64,000 nt of DNA from JBBQFI01 sp038321775 (GTDB lineage: Bacteria > Verrucomicrobiota > Verrucomicrobiia > Chthoniobacterales > UBA10450): positions 210,702-274,701 of the forward strand of contig JBBQFI010000004.1 in assembly GCA_038321775.1 (NCBI GenBank), read 5' to 3'. This document shows positions 8,494 through 14,928 of this stretch, piece by piece. The notes beneath the pieces were generated by a model, which ran no database searches, was not told the origin of the DNA, and was given only the letters and a program-made list of their open reading frames with translations. The position numbers were made by a program, and so were the translations under genes. The stretch's first letter is position 1. Each line of letters starts with the position of its first letter.

Positions 8494-8741
8494 GCTTAAC
8501 GAGACACAAGATCAGCGACCGCGCGAATGGACGGGAGTGGCAAGCCATGACATAGACGGCAAGCCCGGAGGGTGAACGAGTGCGCGAGTGAATCAATGAG
8601 AAATGATCTTCGCATGCTCAGAGCGGCGAAACTTCAGATGAGCGATTGCTGCTCTGCGTCGCGCTCAGCTTTGGCTTTCTTGAAATTTAAATTCAATCCC
8701 ACACCAGGGTCTCAGCTTGGTGTCTACCTCACCTGTTAGAT
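8494..8741 (-). repeat. attC site F, atypically long or composite
   Basis: The R' side is clear: GTTAAGC at 8494-8500 with a CTGATCTTGTGTCTC arm as in attC C. A matching R'' candidate, ATCTAAC, is at 8735-8741, which makes the site about 248 bases, longer than usual. The usual GATGCAGCGA arm is absent here. No gene is seen in this 283-base gap between the lipoprotein and SIR2 genes. It may be a decayed or hybrid attC. Confidence 0.45.
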
Positions 8742-8773
8742 CAGTGTCGAAAGAGGCGCAACGGGGGGCAAAA

Positions 8774-10270
8774 TCACGTTTTGTAGGAGAGAGTTCGATC
8801 AGCGCTTACAATTATTTGGGATTCTTCTGCCTGTGCCGGCTCTCGAACGGATTGTTTCACGATAGCAACGCGCAAAGAAACCGTTTTGGCGTGCGCCACC
8901 CATTCGGAATATTCCGGAACCTTAAATTTGATCGGAATCTCGCGTTGGACCAGCCCGGAAAGCTTGTCTGCAATCAGTATCGAGGAGCTTTCAAGGAAAG
9001 CCTCACTCACTTCATGATGCGGGTTGCCATCAGGAGGTGTGAAGGTCGCCTCCAGCCAAACCCGAACCGCAGCGGGTCTTTCATTCGGTTTGATGTACGC
9101 TTCGATCACTGCGGTAAACGACTTTGAACTTTTCGGCTTAAGATTCCCGATATTACCCTTGATGCTGATCTTGTTTTTTGCCCGGGATCGGTGGTGGTGC
9201 ACGATCTCGGCGCATCGAGCCGCGATCTCGCTTGGTTTTGAATGGCGAATGATGCCCGCCAAATCGTCGGCGAACTCCTCGAACTTATATGGAACGTGGG
9301 TGATGTCTCCGGAAGATCCCAATTTTGATGGTCTTAACTCTTCGGGAAGCGTGCCGGGGAAATGAGGACCAATAATGAGAAGACAAAAAGGCTTTTTGCG
9401 CACGCGTTCAATGATAGCTGCCCTGAGGTAATCATCGCGGAGGCTGTGTCCGGTTACGATAAGAACTCTGGCAGTCGCGAGATCGGCGAGAAAGTATGAA
9501 TAAAGAGCGAAAAAATGTTGAGCGTAAATATCTTTGAAGCGGGTCGGTGCGATCACTATCCGATCAACTGCCTTTCCGATCGGATTTATATCAGTGTTCG
9601 AATAGATCTTTTCGATATTGCCCTCGCCGTCGACATACCATGCGACGGAGCCGTGAAGCTTCACGATCGTAAGGGCATCACCGAGGGGGAAATCGATGGA
9701 TCGGTTCCAAACGCTGCGCTGTCCTCTCGTGGAAAAGTTGTCGTTAATTCGAATTTTATTCACCATCGCGACCTCCTCGAAGGAGAAGTCATAATTGGTT
9801 GTGTAAACGGGATAGCCTTTCTTCGCGAGGGATGTAATCAGTCCAGTAAAAAGTGTATTTGCTAGGTTCCGATCGAACTGAAAGCATTTCCGTGACATGA
9901 AATCCAATATCCGTTGCCGAAGGTTTGCGGCGCTGGCTACGTAATCCTTGAGGCGGCCACGATACTCACCAATATTCCTCGTATTCTTGCGGCTGGAGAT
10001 CGATCGTTCAATCAGCGGCGAAAGGCTAGTGGAAGGGAATTCGGTGATTGCGTTGGCAGCCACCAAAAATTCCTCCAAGTCTTCAGCCACGCCGAGAGCC
10101 GTTGCAAACAGTTCGCACGCCCGCTTCTCTTCGGCGGAGATATGGGACTCGGCCCGATTCATGAATGCCTTGAACATTCCTTGCATCGCCGGGATTCCGA
10201 TCGGGATCGATATTCCCGCTCCCGTTAGAATAATGACTTCAGGATTTTTGCGTGTCGGCGTGGCGGACAT
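8774..10270 (-). CDS. SIR2-family protein, candidate NAD-degrading defence effector, cassette-borne
   Basis: 498 residues. Residues 10-35 give the SIR2 NAD-binding loop (VIILTGAGISIPIGIP). Further motifs are YTTNYDFSFEE near 155, KLHGSVAWY near 204 (with the His of the SIR2 active site) and VTGHSLRDDYLRAAI near 270. These are the signatures of the SIR2_2-like group rather than protein deacetylases: the zinc-binding Cys pairs of sirtuin deacetylases are absent. The C-terminal 130 residues (FTAVIEAYIKPNERPAAVRV onward) look beta-rich and unrelated to SIR2, a plausible sensor or targeting domain. Proteins of this build in ThsA-, DSR- and Avs-type systems deplete NAD+ on phage infection. It is the largest cassette in the array and seems to be a stand-alone gene. 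The antiphage role is inference. Confidence 0.82.
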   Translation of the reverse strand: MSATPTRKNPEVIILTGAGISIPIGIPAMQGMFKAFMNRAESHISAEEKRACELFATALGVAEDLEEFLVAANAITEFPSTSLSPLIERSISSRKNTRNIGEYRGRLKDYVASAANLRQRILDFMSRKCFQFDRNLANTLFTGLITSLAKKGYPVYTTNYDFSFEEVAMVNKIRINDNFSTRGQRSVWNRSIDFPLGDALTIVKLHGSVAWYVDGEGNIEKIYSNTDINPIGKAVDRIVIAPTRFKDIYAQHFFALYSYFLADLATARVLIVTGHSLRDDYLRAAIIERVRKKPFCLLIIGPHFPGTLPEELRPSKLGSSGDITHVPYKFEEFADDLAGIIRHSKPSEIAARCAEIVHHHRSRAKNKISIKGNIGNLKPKSSKSFTAVIEAYIKPNERPAAVRVWLEATFTPPDGNPHHEVSEAFLESSSILIADKLSGLVQREIPIKFKVPEYSEWVAHAKTVSLRVAIVKQSVREPAQAEESQIIVSADRTLSYKT

Positions 10271-10284
10271 TCTAGATAATAATG

Positions 10285-10313
10285 ATTATAACGGTTTGAT
10301 AAGCCAGTAACGT
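10285..10313 (-). promoter_or_regulatory. Candidate promoter of the SIR2 cassette
   Basis: On the minus strand a perfect TATAAT lies at 10285-10290, with a poor -35 (ACGTTA, spacer 17) upstream. The expected start would leave a leader of about 8 bases before the SIR2 ATG at 10270, so the transcript would be almost leaderless. The local sequence is clearly AT-richer than its surroundings. The -10 is good and the -35 is weak. Confidence 0.4.
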
Positions 10314-10323
10314 TTTTGCTGGG

Positions 10324-10376
10324 ACCTAACGACAATTGGGCGAGTATTCGTAATTAAAGGCGAACATTTTTCGTCT
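10324..10376 (-). repeat. Cassette R' core and arm shared with the array right end
   Basis: GTTAGGT core at 10324-10330 (minus strand). About 50 bases to the right of it match 11591-11648 almost base for base (common blocks TTCGTAATTAAAGG and CGAACATTTTT, with TGTTCG/CGAACA able to pair in the second copy). This is a different attC arm family from attC B-E. I could not find a convincing R'' partner between here and 10517. Confidence 0.5.
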
Positions 10377-10449
10377 ATCATATCTGGGGTAGCTCGGAGG
10401 TATGTCGATCGACAATGGCAGACGATCGATTCTTGGCAAAGCAAAACAG

Positions 10450-10467
10450 GCGGGACTTTCGTCCCGC
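10450..10467 (-). terminator. GC hairpin, possible terminator
   Basis: GCGGGAC, TTTC, GTCCCGC forms a perfect 7-bp stem. On the minus strand it follows the stop of the 80-residue cassette gene and is followed by CTGTTTTGCTTTG, a modest U-rich tail. It may end cassette transcription before the SIR2 gene. Confidence 0.4.
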
Positions 10468-10517
10468 GCATTTCGTTCGATTCCCCCGAATCAAATTCAA
10501 TCGCTCCCGCGATAAAG

Positions 10518-10760
10518 TTACACCACCATGATTTTCGCCGGATCGCTCCAGGCACCCATGACGCCTTTTAATCCGGCAATGCGGACGCGCACCCAGATGG
10601 TCGCTCCGGGAGCGAAGCCGTTGAGGTTGGCTTTGCCGCCGCTGAACAGACCGGCAGGTTTCCAATTCGCTTCTGTGTTGGGATCGCCCGTGCAGGTTCG
10701 CACTTCGTTGATGCTCGGCTGCCGGGCCGGATGTAATTTCGCCTGCGTGACGCACCTCAC
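10518..10760 (-). CDS. Short fibronectin-III-like fragment, cassette-borne
   Basis: 80 residues if translation starts at the GTG at 10758-10760, which lies inside the degenerate R' box of the neighbouring attC. The C-terminal part (GFAPGATIWVRVRIAG, then GAWSDPAKIMVV) matches the last strands of a fibronectin type III domain as found in Verrucomicrobia. No signal peptide is seen. It may be a captured gene fragment rather than a functional protein; an in-frame upstream extension runs into the attC and is unlikely to be coding. Confidence 0.45.
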   Translation of the reverse strand: MRCVTQAKLHPARQPSINEVRTCTGDPNTEANWKPAGLFSGGKANLNGFAPGATIWVRVRIAGLKGVMGAWSDPAKIMVV

Positions 10761-10860
10761 GAGTCGGTTTGCCCGTGTGGTCGCGGAAAACGAGATCATG
10801 GCAAAGACGAAGCACGTCACCGTACGCCGGCCAGTGGTTGGCTGCATCCCCTGGTTAGAT
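10754..10860 (-). repeat. attC site H, degenerate R'
   Basis: 107 bases. R'' ATCTAAC is at 10854-10860 with arm GATGCAGCCAACCACTGGCC. The R' box is mutated to GTGAGGT (10754-10760), losing the GTT needed for the usual cleavage. This site is probably no longer a good recombination substrate. Confidence 0.6.
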
Positions 10861-10868
10861 GTTTGGGC

Positions 10869-11125
10869 TCACGAACCATATCGATTGAGCCACCAGACGA
10901 GACCTGCCCATGCAACGAGGAACCAGAGAATGGCCGAGAGGAGGATGATCCACGGTCGCAAATATCGATGCGCCACGGCGACGACCCCGCGCGCGCTCCG
11001 AAAGCGAAACCGGAGACCGTGATGACGACAAAGAGAGCGAACATGTAGCGAGTACGAGCGCTGGCGAGAAGAGCAACGGAACCGAAGGCTGTCGCGGTGA
11101 GATCGATCAGTAGAAGCTTTTTCAC
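10869..11125 (-). pseudogene. Small two-helix membrane protein, frameshifted cassette
   Basis: From a GTG at 11123-11125 the first frame reads KKLLLIDLTATAFGSVALL then MFALFVVITVSGFAFGARAG. A second frame then continues VVAVAHRYLRPWIILLSAIL and WFLVAWAGLVWWL to a stop at 10869. Together they make a sensible protein of about 85 residues with two or three hydrophobic helices. The switch falls around 10985-10996 in a GCGCGCGCGGGG tract, which is prone to slippage and to sequencing error. No family is recognised. Confidence 0.6.
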
Positions 11126-11137
11126 GAGGCGAGCTCA

Positions 11138-11265
11138 CAGCAACTCGCGAGACGGAGCTCAGCCACCGCTGGCGGGAGCGAATGTGAACTGCAATGTGTG
11201 CTTTGAAGTCATCTGAAAACTAGACATCGGAACGGCCAGCGGTTGGCCGCATCGACTGGTTAGAT
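11138..11265 (-). repeat. attC site G, degenerate R'
   Basis: 128 bases. R'' ATCTAAC is at 11259-11265 with arm GATGCGGCCAACCGCTGGCC. The inner arm GCGGTGGCTGAGCTCC corresponds to GCGGTGGCTGATC of attC B. The R' position holds GTTGCTG (11138-11144), off the GTTRRRY consensus. Confidence 0.6.
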
Positions 11266-11597
11266 GAATGGTGTCTCCATCGCAAAATGCGTGGCACAAG
11301 AAATCCAAAGCAGACTCCTACAAAAAGCGTCCAGGGAAGAATGAACTGGGTGGGGTTTGGGCTTTCAAAAATACCGGGTCTCACTGCTGAGAGATGATGC
11401 TGAGTGTAATATGACACGAACATCATTACAGGTTGTAAGATCCACGCGCAGACCGGGCCCCATATCGAGTGAACGTCTGCTCCTGTGCGCTTCCATTCGG
11501 CAAATGCACGCTCGCTCTGGGTCCACAACAAAGATGTCGCGGCGAGATGAAACAACGTGGCGATAAAGAAAGCCTTTATCGAGAAACGTTTTTTCAT
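11220..11597 (-). CDS. Hypothetical membrane protein, first cassette of the array
   Basis: 125 residues. The ATG at 11595-11597 overlaps the cassette core (GTTAGATGAAA). Three hydrophobic segments are visible: KAFFIATLFHLAATSLLW, then around VCAWILQPVMMFVSYY, then ILPWTLFVGVCFGFLVP. There is no stop before the attC, so the last residues (SNQSMRPTAGRSDV) are encoded by the attC R'' arm itself. Such attC-derived tails are a recurring feature of cassette proteins. No family is recognised. Confidence 0.68.
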   Translation of the reverse strand: MKKRFSIKAFFIATLFHLAATSLLWTQSERAFAEWKRTGADVHSIWGPVCAWILQPVMMFVSYYTQHHLSAVRPGIFESPNPTQFILPWTLFVGVCFGFLVPRILRWRHHSSNQSMRPTAGRSDV

Positions 11598-11648
11598 CTA
11601 ACGAGAATTCGGCGAATGTTCGTAATTAAAGGCGAACATTTTTTCGTC
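11591..11648 (-). repeat. Right-hand border of the cassette array
   Basis: R' core GTTAGAT at 11591-11597 (minus strand), immediately before the first cassette ORF. The adjoining 50 bases are near-identical to 10324-10376 and contain the inverted pair TGTTCG/CGAACA. It could be an attC half-site or the remnant of an attI; no intI lies beyond it. Confidence 0.5.
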
Positions 11649-11939
11649 CATTTCGGGAATCGCGCCGGAAATGGCGTCATCAGTTTCAAATGGGGGAGAC
11701 ATTTACTCAGTAATGTCGCTCGTTTGCCGCAATTGTGACAAGCCGAAAAGGTTCCTCCGTGGACCTAAACGGTTTCTACAACAGGCGACAATGACGGCTT
11801 TTTTCGCGGGTGGCCAAAACGATTCCCCTCACCTTAGTCCTCTCCCTCAGGGAGAGGAATTCACTCGGCACGTGTCCCCTGCCACTCGTCACTCTCCTTG
11901 CCACTTGCCACTCAACCGTCCCGGCTTGATTCTGGGGCG
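11649..11939. other. Non-coding gap between cassette array and ABC gene
   Basis: No gene was found. It holds a perfect hairpin CCTCTCCC-TCA-GGGAGAGG at 11839-11857, preceded by CCCCTCACCTTAGT. This resembles a widely scattered REP-like palindrome (CCCTCACCC...CTCTCCC type). It is followed by a low-complexity stretch rich in CCACTCGTCACT and CCACTTGCCACT words. No convincing promoter for the downstream ABC gene was seen. Confidence 0.5.
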
Positions 11940-12962
11940 ATGAGCGCAATCGAGGTCGTTGGACTGACGAAAGTTTACCGCACTTACCGCAAGGAAAGCG
12001 GGCTGCGCGGCGCGGTGAAGGGACTCGTTAGGCGCAAGTACGACCAGACGCGCGCGGCGGACAATGTTTCGTTCACGATCGAGGAGGGCGAACTCGTGGG
12101 TTTCCTCGGGCCGAATGGCGCGGGGAAAACGACTGTGCTCAAGATGTTGTCCGGTCTCTTGAATCCGACCTCCGGCGAAGCGCGCGTCCTGGGTTTCGTT
12201 CCATGGGAGCGCAAGGACGAGATGAAGCGCCAGTTCAGTCTGCTCATGGGACAGAAGAACGCGCTCTGGTGGGATCTGCCCGCGCAGGAATCGCTCGAAC
12301 TCAATCGCGCGATTTACGGGATCGAGCGCGCGCGTTTCAAAAAAATCGTCGATGGCCTGAGCGATCTGCTCGAAGTGCAGGACAAGATGAATGTGATGGT
12401 GCGTGAGCTCTCGTTAGGCGAACGCATGAAGATGGAATTGATTTCCGCGCTTATCCACGAACCGAAAGTTTTGTTTCTCGATGAGCCGACGATCGGGCTC
12501 GATGTGGTCAGTCAAAAGCGTGTGCGCGAGTTTTTGCGGCTCTACAATTCCGAGCATCGCATCGTCACGATGCTGACCAGTCATTACATGCAGGACATCG
12601 AAGAGCTGGCCAAGCGCGTCATCATCATCGATCACGGCAAAATATTTTTCGACGGTCCGTTGCACGAAATCATCGATCGTTTTTCCCATCAGAAACTCGT
12701 CAGCCTTACTTTTGCGGAAGCGGCGGTGCGCGATTTTTCGCCGTTCGGCGAAGTGATCGAGCAGACGCCGGTGTCGGTAACGTTAAAAGTCCCGCGCGCG
12801 GAAGTTACCGAGATCAGCCGGCGCTTGCTCGAAACCTGTCACGTCAACGACATCAACGTGCAGGAAATTCCCGTCGAAGATGTGATCCGGCAATTATTCG
12901 GTGAGCAGCGCACGAAGCGAAACGGCGAGCGCGCGGAAGCCGACGAGCTGCAGAAAGTTTAG
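11940..12962 (+). CDS. ABC-2 type transporter ATP-binding protein
   Basis: 340 residues from the ATG at 11940; the in-frame upstream extension is low-complexity and lacks ABC homology. Walker A is GPNGAGKTT near residue 63, the signature LSLGERMKMEL is near 158, and Walker B KVLFLDEPTIGLD is near 177, with TSHYMQDIEELAKRV following. A C-terminal accessory region of about 90 residues is typical of exporters of the ABC-2 class (drug, lipid or polysaccharide). The permease normally encoded just downstream is absent; the next genes are on the other strand. The exact 9-mer TCGTTAGGC occurs twice inside it (12025 and 12411) in two different reading phases. Confidence 0.9.
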   Translation: MSAIEVVGLTKVYRTYRKESGLRGAVKGLVRRKYDQTRAADNVSFTIEEGELVGFLGPNGAGKTTVLKMLSGLLNPTSGEARVLGFVPWERKDEMKRQFSLLMGQKNALWWDLPAQESLELNRAIYGIERARFKKIVDGLSDLLEVQDKMNVMVRELSLGERMKMELISALIHEPKVLFLDEPTIGLDVVSQKRVREFLRLYNSEHRIVTMLTSHYMQDIEELAKRVIIIDHGKIFFDGPLHEIIDRFSHQKLVSLTFAEAAVRDFSPFGEVIEQTPVSVTLKVPRAEVTEISRRLLETCHVNDINVQEIPVEDVIRQLFGEQRTKRNGERAEADELQKV

Positions 12963-13246
12963 CGCCGCAGCGCGTCTTTCAATCCCTGGACGTATCCGGG
13001 ATTCACCTCAAACTGCGTTACCGGCATCTCGGCCAGTTGGATTTGTTCGGTGTAGGGAATGCTCTCCACGAACCCGGCGGCCATGAGACTATTGAGTGTG
13101 TCCGAGACGTCTTCGCCTTCCATGCGCGTGAAGTCCTGAATCTCCGCGCCGAGCATCGGTTCCGCGAATCCGATAGCTCGCACGACGGTCGCTTCCCGGC
13201 CGGTAAGCTTGATCAGACGCATTGGATATTCCCAAGCAGCTTCCAT
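12959..13246 (-). CDS. Small winged-helix-like protein of unknown function
   Basis: 95 residues. It reads as a single winged helix: MRLIKLTGREATVVRAIGFA, then AEIQDFTRMEGEDVSDTLNS and LMAAGFVESIP, the arrangement of recognition helix and wing in MarR-like folds. The internal Met at 13222 is an alternative start. It converges with the ABC gene and overlaps its last 4 bases. It lies 15 bases upstream of the SDR gene on the same strand and may be co-transcribed with it. Sequence-specific DNA binding is possible but unproven. Confidence 0.65.
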   Translation of the reverse strand: MEAAWEYPMRLIKLTGREATVVRAIGFAEPMLGAEIQDFTRMEGEDVSDTLNSLMAAGFVESIPYTEQIQLAEMPVTQFEVNPGYVQGLKDALRR

Positions 13247-13261
13247 ACCGATCCATAATTT

Positions 13262-14122
13262 CTAGAATCGCGCGCTTGCCGAAATGAACGACGGCAAAAT
13301 GCTGTTGCGCATCGCGTCCGGGAAGGTCGGATAACGCGGCGACCAGCCCAGAGAGCGCAGTTTTTTATTGCTCACGCGCTTGTTGCTGTCGCCGCGTTTG
13401 CGCTTTTGTTTGGCGGCTCCTTCCGGCGGGAGGTCGCGCTGAAGTTCTTTCGCCAACCACTCGTAACATTCGCTCAACAGTTTCGGTTCATTGTCGGCAA
13501 CGTTGTAAAATTCGGAGGCGCCGCGTTCACATAATAAAAATAATGCGGCGGCGATGTCGTCACGATGAATTTGGTTGATGAAGCGATCGTCCTTCCGATC
13601 GATGACGGCTTCGCCCGCAAGAAATTTTTTGAGAAGAAACGAACGTCCAGGACCGTAAATTCCAGCGAGCCGCGCGACAATACCGCGCGCAGCAAGAACA
13701 AGTTCCTCAGTCTCGCGCAAGATTTTCGCGGCCTCGCGCATGGGCTCGGCCGGCTCCGATTCGCTGACCCACGATCCATCGGTTTGCGCGTAAACACTCG
13801 TGCTGCTGGTGAACAGCAACGGCGTTCCCGAGAAAACGCTGAGAAGGTTTTGCGCTCCGTTTAGATAAACACGCCGGTACTGATCTGCGTCGCCGCCGCG
13901 CGAACTTGCGCAGTGAATGATGCGATCGAATTCGGTCGCAGCGGAAGCAACTTGAGCGCGATCGGAGATATCGACGGGACGGATCGGGAACGGCAAATTC
14001 TGGAGCGCGCTCGCGGAGTCGGCGGATGCCGTCCAACCCTCAACTTCCCAACCGGCATCGCGAAAAAGCATCGCCGTCGCCTGCCCAACGTAACCGCACC
14101 CGGCGATCAAGACGCGCGGCAT
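13262..14122 (-). CDS. NAD-dependent epimerase/dehydratase family protein (YeeZ-like SDR)
   Basis: 286 residues from the ATG at 14120-14122, 2 bases after the scpA stop; a TTG six bases upstream is the alternative. RVLIAGCGYVGQATAMLF gives the Rossmann GxxGxxG. SSTSVYAQTDGSWVSE carries the Ser/Tyr region of extended SDRs, but the usual YxxxK tetrad is not intact: the segment reads EPMREAAKILRETE. This pattern is common in YeeZ-like proteins of unknown substrate. The tail SNKKLRSLGWSPRYPTFPDA fits the end of the extended SDR fold. Confidence 0.8.
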   Translation of the reverse strand: MPRVLIAGCGYVGQATAMLFRDAGWEVEGWTASADSASALQNLPFPIRPVDISDRAQVASAATEFDRIIHCASSRGGDADQYRRVYLNGAQNLLSVFSGTPLLFTSSTSVYAQTDGSWVSESEPAEPMREAAKILRETEELVLAARGIVARLAGIYGPGRSFLLKKFLAGEAVIDRKDDRFINQIHRDDIAAALFLLCERGASEFYNVADNEPKLLSECYEWLAKELQRDLPPEGAAKQKRKRGDSNKRVSNKKLRSLGWSPRYPTFPDAMRNSILPSFISASARF

Positions 14123-14124
14123 GT

Positions 14125-14853
14125 TCAACCATTCGCCGGCGCGATTTCGATTTCGTCGAAAGGATTTTTTTGCACGGCACGCACTTGTTTCAGCCGGATC
14201 AATTCCAGCAGCGCAAGAAACGTGACGACGATTTCCACCCGCGATGCCGCAGCTGCGAACAGTTCCGAAAAACGGAGGGCCGTTCCTTTGCCGATGCTCT
14301 GCAAAATCTGTTCGATCTTGTCGGAGACCGTAAAGTTATCGCCAAAAATCTCCTGCAAACTCTCGCGCGCGTCGACACGCTTGAGGACGTTTTGAAATGC
14401 ATTGATCAATTGAAAAATACCGACCTCACCGAGCCGCAGCGGCGCATTTGCCATCAAGGCGGGCGCGCCGCCGGCATGCAGAAAAATCTTTTCCTGTTCG
14501 AGTTGGCGCAGCTGCAATTGCTCGGCCGCTTCCTTGAATTTCTTGTACTCGATGAGCTGACGAATCAGTTCCCAGCGCGGATCGTCTTCTTCGACGTCAT
14601 CCTCGGGCGGTTGCTGATCGACCGGGAGCAGGCTGCGGCTTTTCCAGTAAATAAGATTCGCGGCCATGACGACGAATTCGCCCGCGACATCGATGTTCAG
14701 TTCCTTAAACGCTTGCAGATACTCGAGGTATTGCCGGGCAATGCGCTCGAGCGAGATATCGTAGATGTCGATCTCGTCGCGCTTGATGAGATAGAGAAGG
14801 AGATCGAGTGGCCCTTCAAAAATCTCGAGCTTGACCTTGTAATCGGTTTCCAT
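14125..14853 (-). CDS. scpA: Segregation and condensation protein A
   Basis: 242 residues. The start METDYKVKLEIFEGPLDLLL, followed by LIKRDEIDIYDISLERIARQ, YLEY and AGEFVVMAANLIYWKSRSLL, is diagnostic of ScpA. This kleisin bridges the heads of the SMC dimer in bacterial condensin. A variable acidic linker follows, then the C-terminal winged helix (IVVTFLALLELIRLKQVRAV). The usual partner scpB is not adjacent and not in the window. Its stop lies 2 bases before the SDR start, suggesting co-transcription with 13262-14122. Confidence 0.92.
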   Translation of the reverse strand: METDYKVKLEIFEGPLDLLLYLIKRDEIDIYDISLERIARQYLEYLQAFKELNIDVAGEFVVMAANLIYWKSRSLLPVDQQPPEDDVEEDDPRWELIRQLIEYKKFKEAAEQLQLRQLEQEKIFLHAGGAPALMANAPLRLGEVGIFQLINAFQNVLKRVDARESLQEIFGDNFTVSDKIEQILQSIGKGTALRFSELFAAAASRVEIVVTFLALLELIRLKQVRAVQKNPFDEIEIAPANG

Positions 14854-14928
14854 GCGCGGCGCTCGATCTTACCGAGCAGCGGACGAAAGTAAATCGCGCG
14901 CCGAATCGGATGAACTGCCCGATCGAGC

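Larger units (their letters stand above)
5285..11606 (-). mobile_element. Integron gene-cassette array without integrase (CALIN), nine cassettes
   Basis: Between dxs and the ABC ATPase gene, small minus-strand genes alternate with spacers of 106-145 bases. Read on the minus strand, most spacers begin GCCTAACCA and end CTCGTTAGG. These are the outer R'' (RYYYAAC) and R' (GTTRRRY) boxes of attC sites, and the inner ends can pair (for example GATGCAGCGAGCCGC with GCGGTGGCTGATC). Start codons of several cassettes lie 2-5 bases after the core, the usual cassette geometry, and all nine genes point the same way. No tyrosine recombinase (intI) or attI is visible on either side. At least two cassettes are frameshifted and several R' boxes are degenerate, which suggests an ageing, possibly immobile array. 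Confidence 0.85.

Noticed and set aside
5285..11939. Integron integrase gene near the array
   Set aside because: No tyrosine-recombinase motif (R...HxxR...Y) was seen in any reading frame around the array.
14026..14892. 288-codon plus-strand frame opposite scpA
   Set aside because: Exact shadow of scpA, whose motifs are unambiguous on the minus strand.
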